A DNA stretch of 49,264 nt, taken from NCBI RefSeq assembly GCF_000701425.1, contig NZ_JNIW01000029.1, forward strand, positions 1-49,264, in the 5' to 3' direction. Source of the stretch: Deinococcus frigens DSM 12807. Lineage in GTDB: Bacteria > Deinococcota > Deinococci > Deinococcales > Deinococcaceae. Below, piece after piece: positions 16,078 to 23,733 of this stretch; within the stretch, counting starts at the first letter, position 1; every line of letters begins with the position of its first letter. Both the position numbers and the translations under genes were made by a program. The notes beneath the pieces were generated by a model. It saw only the letters and a list, made by a program, of their open reading frames with translations, was not told the DNA's origin and did not search any database.

Positions 16078-18399
16078 TTACTGGGGCCTGACCAGCAAAA
16101 TGGTTCCCATGCCGGTCTTCTCATCGAGCTGGGCCACGTACAGGTTGCCGTTGCTGCGGTCCTCGGTCAGGTCCAGCGGGCTGGGGTTAAAGTTGGTCAG
16201 GCCAGAAATCCCCGGCTGGGCATCCACAATGTCGCCGTTCGCGCCCGGCGTCAGCACGATGATGTCTTTGCCCTTGCTGTAGCGCACCACCAGCAGGCGG
16301 TTCTTGAGCAGCGAGTTGCCAGCGGTCGTGTATTCCTCGATCACGCCGTTGGCCGAGGCATGCGCGCCGAAGTCGTAGGCGAAGCCGCCCCAGTTGCGGT
16401 CTGGCTTGGTGCCCACGGCATACTCGATGACCTCGGCGGGGTCCTTGCCGTCCGTGGGGTTGCCGCCGTTCATGACCCACTCGCAGCGCTCTGGGTTGGG
16501 GTGGCCGTAATACTTGTTTTTCTGGACGCGGAACAGATAGTCGTTCTGCGTGCCGACGCTGTCTTTCCCAATCACTGCTGGGCCGGTGTAGACCCCGTCG
16601 GGCCGGTTGGTGCAACTGGCAGGCAGGGGGTCAGGCGTGCTGGGCGTGTTGCCACTGGCCGCCGCGCCGTTGGTGGGTACGTACAGCGAACCGTTCTTGG
16701 CCCAGACCATGTCATAGGCGTTGCGGATGCCGGTGGCGTACAGCGTGACCGGCGCGCCAGGAGCGTAGGGATCGTAGGTGCCGCCCTCACTGGTCTTGAC
16801 GTTCACGGGTGAGCCTGGAACGATCCTGGACACGTCCACCCGCAGCAGCGCCGCATTCAGCAGCTTTTCCGGGCGGTTGCCCCACACGGGATCGGGCGCA
16901 CCGGTCGAGCTGTCGCTGCCCTGCAAAACGTACAGCGCGCCGTTTTCACCGGGCTTGAAGGCAATGGAGTTGGTCTCGTGGTCGCGGATCGAGCGGGGCA
17001 GGCCCGTCACGTAATCCTGCACAGTTTCCAGATTCTGGCCGCTCAGGCGCGTGATCTTGCCGCTCCACTCGGGGGCCTGACCACTCCCAGCCCAGAAGTA
17101 GTTGTTGCTGATCCACAAGATCAGGTTGTCCGCCGTGCTGGCCGGGTCAAACTTCAGCCCGATGATGGTGCGCGGACCATTGTTGGCCGCCTGGACGGAT
17201 TTGATGATCTGAGGCGTACCCAGCGTGCCGTCGGCCTGCATGCCGAAGCGCAGGATCTCGCCGGTCAGGGTAGAGGCGTACAGTTTGCCGTCCGGCCCGA
17301 TTTCCACGGAGGTGTACGGGAAGCTGGGGACGTTGCTCTGCGGCACCTGGGTGAAGGCCACCGTGCCGCCGCTGGTAGAGGCCGAGCCGGTGACAAAGGT
17401 GGTGTGGACGGGCACGAAGCTGTTGCCCGACACGTCCTTGAGCGCGCCCGTGATCTGGAAGGTGTAGGGCGTCAGCGCCTTCAGGGCTGTCAGGGGCTTG
17501 ACGATGATCGCGTCCCCCCCACCCGAAGTGGTGATGGTAGCCGGAATCTTCACCGCGCTGCCCTGTTCGGTCAGGTAAGCAGCGTTCGAGGTCACCGAGT
17601 CCAGCTTGATGGCACCGCCGGGCAGGTTCACGTCGACGGTCACCGATTCGTTGAGGTCCACCATGGTCTGTCCGTCTTCGGGACTGATGTCACGCGCGCT
17701 GGGAACGTTGCCGGGCGCAATAATCACGTAATTGATCTTGGTGTTCGTACCGCCGATGGCGTCGATGGTCAGACGGCCATCCGTGACCGGCACGCGCCGG
17801 GTGACCGAGCGGAATTTGTTGGTGCTGGCAGGCATGTACGGCGCGATGGCCACCTCGCCCTCGATGTTCAGGGCGTGCGTGCTGTCCAGCGAGTTGCTGG
17901 CGTCGCCGGTACTGACGGTCACGGTGTAGGTGCCATTGTTGAGCTTGTATTCCCAGGCGGCGGCGGTGCGCTCGGCAGTTCCGCTGGCGTTGGCGTCGTA
18001 CTGCATGTGAATGAAGGTGTTCAGGCGCGCTTCCACAGCGCTCAGCTTGCGGTCACGCGCATTCACGCTGACGTCCAGCGGTGTGTGGGCAGCAGCCTGG
18101 GTGACCCAGCCATAGCCGCGCGTGTTGTTGAAGGCCGCGCCGGTATCGGCGGTGTAACCCGCAGGCGCTGCCGAAGCGGCAGGCTGAAAGTTGATCTTCA
18201 GGCCGTCGATAGGCAGTTTGGTGGGGGGCGTGATGGGGGGCGTGGTGGGGGGCGTGGTGGGAGGCGTGGTGGGGGGCGTAATGGGGGGCGTGATGGGCGT
18301 CGACTCTGGGCCATTACAGGCGGCGAGTAACCCAGTCAGGACGAGGCCCAGTACGGGCAGGCGGGACGACAGCAGCGGACGAACAGAGGTTTTGGGCAT
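16078..18399 (-). CDS. Lipoprotein with malectin-like, Ig-like and sorbosone-dehydrogenase-type propeller domains
   Basis: This is a 773-residue envelope protein. A signal ending in LTGLLAAC gives a lipobox with C28. A Thr-Pro-Pro linker follows at about 34-60, then a carbohydrate-binding malectin/CBM-like domain at about 66-230 (INFQPAASAAPAGYTADTG, KLNNGTYTVTV) and an Ig-like 'Big' domain at about 235-340 (SPEDGQTMVDLNESVTVDV). Residues about 350-773 form a six-bladed propeller of the glucose/sorbosone dehydrogenase type (GPDGKLYASTLTGEILRF, LYATGIRNAYDMVW, DYLFRVQKNKYYGHPNPERCEW). A role in binding or oxidising sugars at the cell surface is likely; whether it holds PQQ cannot be told. SD AAAAGGA lies 11 nt upstream. 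Confidence 0.87.
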   Translation of the reverse strand: MPKTSVRPLLSSRLPVLGLVLTGLLAACNGPESTPITPPITPPTTPPTTPPTTPPITPPTKLPIDGLKINFQPAASAAPAGYTADTGAAFNNTRGYGWVTQAAAHTPLDVSVNARDRKLSAVEARLNTFIHMQYDANASGTAERTAAAWEYKLNNGTYTVTVSTGDASNSLDSTHALNIEGEVAIAPYMPASTNKFRSVTRRVPVTDGRLTIDAIGGTNTKINYVIIAPGNVPSARDISPEDGQTMVDLNESVTVDVNLPGGAIKLDSVTSNAAYLTEQGSAVKIPATITTSGGGDAIIVKPLTALKALTPYTFQITGALKDVSGNSFVPVHTTFVTGSASTSGGTVAFTQVPQSNVPSFPYTSVEIGPDGKLYASTLTGEILRFGMQADGTLGTPQIIKSVQAANNGPRTIIGLKFDPASTADNLILWISNNYFWAGSGQAPEWSGKITRLSGQNLETVQDYVTGLPRSIRDHETNSIAFKPGENGALYVLQGSDSSTGAPDPVWGNRPEKLLNAALLRVDVSRIVPGSPVNVKTSEGGTYDPYAPGAPVTLYATGIRNAYDMVWAKNGSLYVPTNGAAASGNTPSTPDPLPASCTNRPDGVYTGPAVIGKDSVGTQNDYLFRVQKNKYYGHPNPERCEWVMNGGNPTDGKDPAEVIEYAVGTKPDRNWGGFAYDFGAHASANGVIEEYTTAGNSLLKNRLLVVRYSKGKDIIVLTPGANGDIVDAQPGISGLTNFNPSPLDLTEDRSNGNLYVAQLDEKTGMGTILLVRPQ
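18221..18298. repeat. 12-bp tandem repeat encoding the Thr-Pro-Pro linker
   Basis: About six copies of a 12-bp unit (GGGCGTGGTGGG with small changes) lie inside the lipoprotein gene and encode the repeating TPP linker. The unit is a multiple of three, so copy changes would alter linker length without a frameshift. Confidence 0.85.
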
Positions 18400-18424
18400 C
18401 AGAGGTAGGTTCCTTTTGTCGGGG

Positions 18425-18430
18425 ATTTTA
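18425..18430 (-). promoter_or_regulatory. Candidate -10 box of the 773-residue lipoprotein gene
   Basis: Minus-strand TAAAAT lies 25 nt before the ATG, with AAAAGGA between. No convincing -35 is seen. The remaining bases up to the ferredoxin gene hold the palindromes noted at 18518-18548 and nothing else recognisable. Confidence 0.35.
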
Positions 18431-18517
18431 GGGTGGGTTTGTCGCTCTGGAGGCGGCGGTCACGCGGGGCACGGCCACCAGCAAGGCAAGGTCGAGACGA
18501 GCGAGCTTACCGCGCCG

Positions 18518-18548
18518 AACGTTAAACCATCGCAAATGGCGTTAACGC
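18518..18548. promoter_or_regulatory. Palindrome cluster upstream of the lipoprotein gene
   Basis: The stretch contains AACGTTAA at 18518, an inverted pair CCAT/ATGG at 18527 and 18535, and the perfect 10-bp palindrome GCGTTAACGC at 18539-18548. The same AACGTTAA motif occurs at 14790, upstream of the delta-60 lipoprotein gene. This is a candidate binding site for a shared regulator. Confidence 0.3.
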
Positions 18549-18769
18549 AAAAATGAGCGTCGCAGCGCAGGTTTTTCTCATCCTAGGCAGGACCGGGGGC
18601 GTCGTGCTGTCCGGGTGGAGGCTGAAGGCGCATCGGCTGGGAAAAGGCAACCGACGCCGGGGAAGCGCCTGGTGAACCGCTTTTGCCAGTCGGCGCTCTC
18701 ATAGAGCTGACTTTCAACCGTCTCCCGCTTCCGCTCGACCGACGCCTGGGCTGTGCCATGCTGTTCGGC

Positions 18770-19165
18770 ATGACCCAGAACATCCCCCAGCACATCACGG
18801 TGCAGGTAGAAGGCTTCGCAGACGTCGCGGCGCACGCGGGAGAGCGGCTGGTGCTGGCGCTGGAGCGCGGCGGCGTGGACATCCTACACCGTTGCGGCGG
18901 CGTGGCCAGATGCACCACCTGCCGCGTGTCCTTTCAGGAGGGCGAACCCGACGCCATGACGCTGGCCGAGTACGACAAGCTCGCGGAAAAGGAACTGCTG
19001 GGGCAGGCCCGGCTGTCGTGCCAGATCGAGTGCGCGCCAGGCATGCGCCTGAGCGCGCTGCAAACGGCGGCCAGCACCGGCCTGGAACCTGGCAAGGCCC
19101 CCGCCGAGGCCATCGAACCCGCCCCCGAATGGACCACCCGCCCCGGCGCGTCCACCGAGGGCTGA
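18770..19165 (+). CDS. 2Fe-2S ferredoxin
   Basis: This is a small electron carrier of 131 residues. Three cluster ligands stand in HRCGGVARCTTC (C42, C48 and C51) with the C-x5-C-x2-C spacing of the adrenodoxin/plant-type fold, and the fourth is C84 in RLSCQIEC. The C-terminal 40 residues are a Pro/Ala/Glu-rich tail beyond the usual domain. Starts at 18758 and 18770 are both possible; 18770 gives the better domain edge. The gene converges on the monooxygenase gene with only 4 bases between stop codons. That enzyme is of a type that takes electrons directly from NAD(P)H, so a functional link is not required. Confidence 0.9.
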   Translation: MTQNIPQHITVQVEGFADVAAHAGERLVLALERGGVDILHRCGGVARCTTCRVSFQEGEPDAMTLAEYDKLAEKELLGQARLSCQIECAPGMRLSALQTAASTGLEPGKAPAEAIEPAPEWTTRPGASTEG

Positions 19166-19169
19166 ACTT

Positions 19170-20681
19170 TCAGGCGGGCAGCCAGCGACTCGCGTAGGCG
19201 TCGGCCTCGCGCGGCTTGAACCGGGGCGTGGTCAGGCCCACGTGGCCGTCCGGGCGAACCAGATAGGGGGCGTCCTGAAGAAGTCCGGCCCGCCCAGCCG
19301 CCGTCCCGAAGGCAAAGGCGTGCAGCGGCAGCTCCCGCGCGGCGCACCAGGCCAGCAGTTCCGGCGACGGCGTGCCGTAGACATGCATCTGCCAGCGCAG
19401 CGACTGGAGCGCGTCAAAGTTGCTGCCCCTCTCCGCCAGCACCCACGGCAGGCGGTCCCCACCCCGGACCCGGCCCGCGCGGCCCACACTCAGCGGGCTG
19501 TGCGGGTAGTGGATCAGGAGTTGCGAGAGCCGCAAAAACGCCAGGCGGCGAACGGCTGCCGGACGGGTCAACACGCCCAGCGCCGCCGGAATCACGCGCG
19601 TGCGGACCGCGCGGGCCAGCGGCGAGGGGTCCACCACGCCGCCGAAAATGCGGTCCGTGGTATTCACCAGCGAGGCGGCAAAGGGCCGCCGCTCCGGGCC
19701 GTAGGTGGCCAGGGCAGCGGGACGGCCCCCGAGCGCCTGCGCCAGTTTCCAGGCCAGATTGGCCGCGTCCCCCAGGCCCGTGTTCATGCCCTGCCCGCCC
19801 ACCGGACTGTGGACATGCGCGGCGTCTCCCAGCAAAAAGGTCCGCCCGACCTGAAACTGATCAGCCACCCGGTGATGCACGCGGTAGCTGGAAAACCAGT
19901 GCACCGCCGTCACCTGTGCGATGCGTTGCGAGTCGATCTGCGGGCGCACGGTCCCGAATGTAATGGCCTCGCCCACCCCCGCTGGCACCTGTCCCACGAC
20001 GCGCCAGTGGTGCTTGCCTGGCATCGGGAAGAAGGCCAGAAACTGATCGTCGTCCAGCGAGACGTTGACCCGGTCCTCGCTCAGCGGGCCGCTGGCGCTC
20101 ACATCGGCCACGTAAAAACGTTGCGGGTAGGTGCCGCCGGACAGAGGCACGCCCAGGCCGTGGCGTACCGTACTGCCCGCGCCGTCGCATCCCGCCAGGT
20201 AGGCGGCCCGGACGACCTCGGTCTTCCCGGCCCGCTCCAGGGTGGCCGTGACGCCGCCCGCGTCCTGGGTCAGGTCCGTCAGGGCGGTCTGCCATTCCAC
20301 CGCGCCGCCCAGCGCCGTCAGGTGAGCGAGCAGCAGCGCCTCGTTCTGGTCCTGGGTCAGGATGAAGATGTCGGGATGGGGGGTCAGCCTCGCACCCGCG
20401 CCGCGCAGATCGACGCCCGCCCGTGCGTGCCCCCGCGCCCACAAGCTTAGTCCCGCCGCATGGCGGCCCCGCGCCAGGGCATCTTCGCCCAGGCCGAGCT
20501 GGTCATAGAATTCCAGCGTGCGCGCCTGCACCGCGATGGCGCGGGTCTCGGTGGTGGGACCGGGTTTGGGGTCCACAGTCCGCACCCGCACGCCCAGCCG
20601 GGTCAGCCACAGCGCCAGCAGCAGCCCGGTGGGGCCAGCCCCTGCGATCAGCACCTCAGTTTCCTCAACCGTTCTACCCAT
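19170..20681 (-). CDS. FAD-dependent aromatic-ring monooxygenase
   Basis: This is a class A flavoprotein hydroxylase of the phenol / p-hydroxybenzoate hydroxylase type. The FAD-binding Rossmann motif GAGPTG is at about 14-19, a CDGAGSTVR block in the middle corresponds to the DG motif, and LLGDAAHVHSPVGGQGMNTG (around residue 285) is the second FAD motif. A C-terminal thioredoxin-like domain as in TetX-related and phenol hydroxylases is suggested by the length of 503 residues. Enzymes of this type hydroxylate aromatic compounds or inactivate drugs such as rifamycins and tetracyclines; the substrate is unknown. The start is ATG at 20681 with GGAAG upstream; a GTG at 20693 is the alternative. 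It follows tetR with overlapping ends. Confidence 0.9.
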   Translation of the reverse strand: MGRTVEETEVLIAGAGPTGLLLALWLTRLGVRVRTVDPKPGPTTETRAIAVQARTLEFYDQLGLGEDALARGRHAAGLSLWARGHARAGVDLRGAGARLTPHPDIFILTQDQNEALLLAHLTALGGAVEWQTALTDLTQDAGGVTATLERAGKTEVVRAAYLAGCDGAGSTVRHGLGVPLSGGTYPQRFYVADVSASGPLSEDRVNVSLDDDQFLAFFPMPGKHHWRVVGQVPAGVGEAITFGTVRPQIDSQRIAQVTAVHWFSSYRVHHRVADQFQVGRTFLLGDAAHVHSPVGGQGMNTGLGDAANLAWKLAQALGGRPAALATYGPERRPFAASLVNTTDRIFGGVVDPSPLARAVRTRVIPAALGVLTRPAAVRRLAFLRLSQLLIHYPHSPLSVGRAGRVRGGDRLPWVLAERGSNFDALQSLRWQMHVYGTPSPELLAWCAARELPLHAFAFGTAAGRAGLLQDAPYLVRPDGHVGLTTPRFKPREADAYASRWLPA

Positions 20682-21306
20682 CAGCCTGTTCACTTCCAGG
20701 GGCCACCGTGAGCAAAAACAGGTCCACCAGCCGCGCCAGGGTGGCTGAATCGGGCGGTGTGGGCAGCGTGTTGCTGAACAGACCGTCCAGCGCGATAAAA
20801 CTCATGACTGGCCCGATGAACATGCGGGCGCTCAGTTCGGGGGACGGCGCGTGGATCAGCCCCGCATGATCGGCAGCGGCCAGAAGACGCTCGGCAGTCG
20901 ACAGTATCCGCGCCGGAAACGCCTGGCGTAGCAGCCCGCGCAGTTCGGGCAGATGCATCGCCTCACCGATCAGCAGGCGCAGCAGGGCCAGGGCGTCGGC
21001 ATTCAGCAGCCGTCCGGTCACGGCCCCCGCCACCCCCAGCAGGCGTCGCCGCAATTCCGCCAGGCTCTGCGGCGGGACCTGATCCGGCTGACCCGGCTCC
21101 AGGTCTGCCAGTTCCTGCTCGACGATGGCAGCCAGCAGCTCCACCTTGCCGGGAAAGTAGGCGTACAGCGTCTGCTTGCTGACCCCCCCCGCCCGCGCGA
21201 TGGCCTCGGTGGTGGTCCGCGCGTACCCCTGCGCCAGGAAGAGCTGCCGGGCGGCAGCCGTGATCTGCTGACGTTTGGCCTGAGCGCGGGGGGACATTGA
21301 GACCAA
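20674..21306 (-). CDS. TetR-family transcriptional repressor
   Basis: This 210-residue regulator has the N-terminal TetR helix-turn-helix at about residues 10-55 (ITAAARQLFLAQGYARTTTE, then GVSKQTLYAYFPGKVELL), followed by a ligand-binding helical domain like the AcrR C-terminal group. The start is TTG at 21306, supported by AAGGAG exactly 7 nt upstream; an ATG three codons later lies 16 nt from that site. The gene is the first of a two-gene operon with the monooxygenase, and a near-perfect 21-bp palindrome lies 26 bases upstream. It most likely represses its own operon until an aromatic compound or drug binds. Confidence 0.93.
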   Translation of the reverse strand: MVSMSPRAQAKRQQITAAARQLFLAQGYARTTTEAIARAGGVSKQTLYAYFPGKVELLAAIVEQELADLEPGQPDQVPPQSLAELRRRLLGVAGAVTGRLLNADALALLRLLIGEAMHLPELRGLLRQAFPARILSTAERLLAAADHAGLIHAPSPELSARMFIGPVMSFIALDGLFSNTLPTPPDSATLARLVDLFLLTVAPGSEQADG

Positions 21307-21332
21307 AGATCTGCTCCTTTAGTGCTGAAATC

Positions 21333-21353
21333 CAAACCGTACCGTACAGTTTG
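21333..21353. promoter_or_regulatory. TetR operator
   Basis: Two 10-bp arms (CAAACCGTAC and GTACAGTTTG) face each other around a single central base, matching at 9 of 10 positions. On the minus strand a TACGGT -10-like box falls inside the palindrome, so a bound repressor would block RNA polymerase. Confidence 0.75.
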
Positions 21354-21456
21354 ATTTTACGTCGATAAGCGTCTGTTGTCCAGTATCGAAGCGGCGGAAT
21401 TGGTCGCTCCGGCTCCTGCTGAACCATCCAACAGGCGCATCCCTGTTTCCATGCGT

Positions 21457-23382
21457 TCAGTTCATCTTTCTATGTCGCTCAGCCTCGAAGCGGGCGATTT
21501 CCGAGGGGCTGGACACCTGCCGCGCCACGTCCAGGCGCAGGTCCTCGGTCTCGGTGTCGTTGGGATCGATACTCAGGATGGCGGTGGCCAGCAGCACCAC
21601 GCGCCGCTCCTGCCCCCGCTCGATCTGCGCGGCCCGCAACTCCGCCCGCAGTGAGCCCACCAGCGCCCGCTGAATGGTCATGCGCTGTTCCTCGGCCCAC
21701 TCGCTTTCCTGAAGGCTGGGCAGGAATTCGCCCTTGTAGGCAGCCACGGCAGCGGGCAACTGGCCGCCCGCGATCAGTTGCAGCACCCGCTGACTGTCCA
21801 GCGTAAGGCTGGCCTTGCTGCTCAGGCGGTATTCGGGGGCCTGGTGCGCGCCCTCCACCAGGATCACGTCCGCGCCCATCGCCTCGCGGATGTCGGTGAT
21901 GCACTGCCGGAAATACGTGGCGGCTTTCTTGGGATCGCGGTCAGGCCAGAGCTGCGTCACCACGTCCTGGCGGGTGCTGCGCGGATGCAGCGCCAGGTAA
22001 GCCAGCACTGCCACGCTGCCGCGCACCCGCATGGCGCAGGGAATCCCGTCGCGCAGCACCAGTTCCTGGCCCAGCGTCATGATTTCCAGGCGCATGCCGC
22101 TGGTGAACAGGTCGTCGCGCATGGTCCCGCTCAGCGAGGAAACGTCTTCCAGCGCGGCTTCCAGCATCGGGGCCAGGTTGGGTTGCAGGCGGGCGTAGGC
22201 CAGCATTTCCTCGATTTCCCGCAGGTCCGGCGCGATGGCTGCCTGGGACTGCGAGCGCGGCTGCCCGGCCAGTTCCAGCAGCGCCTCCGACAGGAGTTGC
22301 GTGCAGCGCGGCAGATCGTTCATACGGTAGGCACTGAACGCCGCCAGCAGCAGCGCGCGGGTGGCGTCAATGTGTGCGCCGCGCCGCAGGGCGTCCTCAC
22401 GCACCTCCAGATGCATCCGCAGCGCCGAGGCGCTATCGCCGCGCCGCAGGGCCATCATCGCCAGCACCACCCGCGCGTACAGCGACAGATCTGGATTCAG
22501 GGCGCGCAGGCGGGCAATCGTGCGAACCGCCTCGGCATGTTCCCCGATACGGCTGTAATGGTTGGCGAGGTGGGAGAGGGCATACTCGGTGATATAAAAT
22601 TCTTGAAGCATTTCCGCACGATTCGCTAAATCGATCAAACTTTCACAGAATCCCGCGTAATCACCGCTAAAGAGCATTAGATCGACACGGCGGGCATGTA
22701 GCTGAAGAGAGCTGTGTTCATTTGGGAAATCATGAAGTATATTCTCTGCTCTATTCAAACTTTCATGAGCATCCTCTATTAAACCTCCTTCTATCTGAAT
22801 ATCAATAAGTGTGTTTACAGCAGCTAATAGTGGTCTTCTATTTGAATCTTTTTCGAGAATAGGGATGGCACTGTTTATAAATTTCAATGCAGTTTGCACT
22901 TCGCCACGCGCTATGTAAGCGAAGGCAAGAGTATGGGATATGCGCGCCACTATTTGTTTTTGACCCAATGACAGATATCCACGCCGAGCCTCTTCAATCT
23001 TTCTTATTGCATTTTCATGCCCCAGATTTTGAAGAACAACACCATGCCAGCGAAGAGTCCTGAAAAGCAACTCACCAGAGAGATGAGGGGTAATTTCTTC
23101 AAAATGGTCAGCGGCTCTTTTATTCTCACCGACAGCGCGTAAGTAGTTGCCATACTCTACCCTCGCTTCGTTATCACCCAAAGCCATCGCCAGCTCTAAT
23201 GGCTCCTCAGCCGCTACAAACTGACTGGTTCTGAGAAAAGATATACCCAGCCAAGCCAGTTCCTTTGGGGTCAGATCCGACTGCTCACTCAGGGCTGTTA
23301 AAACAGTAGTGTATTCTCCAGCATCGAAATCCGATTGGAGCTGTGCAGCACGGTTAAAACGTTTTTTCACATCATGCCGCAT
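21457..23382 (-). CDS. TPR protein with C-terminal SARP-type winged helix and BTAD domain
   Basis: This is a 641-residue putative transcriptional regulator. Residues about 20-420 are helical TPR-like repeats (EYTTVLTALSEQSDLTPKEL, EEPLELAMALGDNEARVEYG, GEHAEAVRTIARLRALNPDL). Around 425-520 is a winged helix like the OmpR/SARP class (RVRGSVAVLAYLALHPRSTR, VVTQLWPDRDPKKAATYFRQ), and about 525-641 looks like a BTAD domain (YKGEFLPSLQESEWAEEQRM). SARP proteins usually have the DNA-binding domain first; here it comes after the TPRs, and there is no ATPase domain. The DNA encoding roughly the first 260 residues is AT-rich compared with the rest. It faces a small secreted-peptide gene with 11 bases between start codons. 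The site GAGG lies 7 nt before the ATG. The operon it controls is probably the divergent one. Confidence 0.85.
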   Translation of the reverse strand: MRHDVKKRFNRAAQLQSDFDAGEYTTVLTALSEQSDLTPKELAWLGISFLRTSQFVAAEEPLELAMALGDNEARVEYGNYLRAVGENKRAADHFEEITPHLSGELLFRTLRWHGVVLQNLGHENAIRKIEEARRGYLSLGQKQIVARISHTLAFAYIARGEVQTALKFINSAIPILEKDSNRRPLLAAVNTLIDIQIEGGLIEDAHESLNRAENILHDFPNEHSSLQLHARRVDLMLFSGDYAGFCESLIDLANRAEMLQEFYITEYALSHLANHYSRIGEHAEAVRTIARLRALNPDLSLYARVVLAMMALRRGDSASALRMHLEVREDALRRGAHIDATRALLLAAFSAYRMNDLPRCTQLLSEALLELAGQPRSQSQAAIAPDLREIEEMLAYARLQPNLAPMLEAALEDVSSLSGTMRDDLFTSGMRLEIMTLGQELVLRDGIPCAMRVRGSVAVLAYLALHPRSTRQDVVTQLWPDRDPKKAATYFRQCITDIREAMGADVILVEGAHQAPEYRLSSKASLTLDSQRVLQLIAGGQLPAAVAAYKGEFLPSLQESEWAEEQRMTIQRALVGSLRAELRAAQIERGQERRVVLLATAILSIDPNDTETEDLRLDVARQVSSPSEIARFEAERHRKMN

Positions 23383-23387
23383 AGAAT
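23382..23387 (+). promoter_or_regulatory. -10 box of the secreted-peptide / HD-GYP operon (leaderless)
   Basis: TAGAAT ends 6 nt before the ATG at 23394, so the transcript should start at the start codon. The box overlaps the first base of the divergent regulator's start codon, so the upstream promoter elements lie inside the regulator gene. Confidence 0.6.
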
Positions 23388-23393
23388 AGCCTC

Positions 23394-23537
23394 ATGAAGA
23401 AAAACCTGCGCACCTTTATCGCACTCGTCCTTACTCTTAGCGTGAGCCTAGGAACTGCTGGAGCCAAAGTAGGAAACTACACGGGACTCGAAAGTGCTCC
23501 CACTCCCACTGCCCAATCCAGCACCATCGGGAATTGA
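23394..23537 (+). CDS. 47-residue secreted peptide, candidate signal or effector
   Basis: This short gene has not been seen by me in any named family. The product starts MKKNLRTF, a positively charged n-region, then a hydrophobic core (IALVLTLSVSLG) and a cleavage site TAGA|K, leaving a mature peptide of about 23 residues that is Ser/Thr/Pro-rich and ends in STIGN. It is preceded by a well-placed TAGAAT box for leaderless expression, and its stop is followed after 10 bases by the next gene of the same strand. Placement beside a TPR regulator is reminiscent of peptide pheromones paired with TPR receptors in Gram-positive bacteria. An alternative is a small envelope protein. The coding call rests on signal peptide, promoter and context. 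Confidence 0.6.
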   Translation: MKKNLRTFIALVLTLSVSLGTAGAKVGNYTGLESAPTPTAQSSTIGN

Positions 23538-23547
23538 GGCGGCTGAC

Positions 23548-23733
23548 ATGGCCGTATCCTACCTCCGCAAAATGCAGCAAGTCCGTGAAGCCTTCAACAC
23601 TACCGCCGGAAAGCAGGCACAGCAGATCGCTGAAACTTCCAACGTACGCCAGGCCAGCCCTTCCTTGCTGACCAACCGTATGGACGGCCTCTCGTTCCGG
23701 ATGGGTCGCCTGTCCTGTGCTGGCCTGGAATGA
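23548..23733 (+). CDS. 61-residue hypothetical protein upstream of the HD-GYP gene
   Basis: I do not recognise this small protein. It starts with ATG at 23548, 8 nt after GAGG, and ends with TGA overlapping the ATG of the HD-GYP gene (ATGA), so it is probably translated and coupled. Third codon positions are G+C-rich, as expected for a real gene here. The product is basic and hydrophilic (MAVSYLRKMQQVREAF, then QAQQIAETSNVRQ) with a single Cys near the C-terminus, and has no membrane segment. A longer in-frame start at 23494 would overlap the peptide gene and is less likely. Confidence 0.55.
   Translation: MAVSYLRKMQQVREAFNTTAGKQAQQIAETSNVRQASPSLLTNRMDGLSFRMGRLSCAGLE

Noticed and set aside
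18221..18298. CRISPR-like array
   Set aside because: The repeats are contiguous 12-bp units within a coding region and have no spacers.
18770..20681. Ferredoxin as electron donor of the neighbouring monooxygenase
   Set aside because: The monooxygenase belongs to the NAD(P)H-dependent class A flavoproteins, and the genes converge rather than form an operon.
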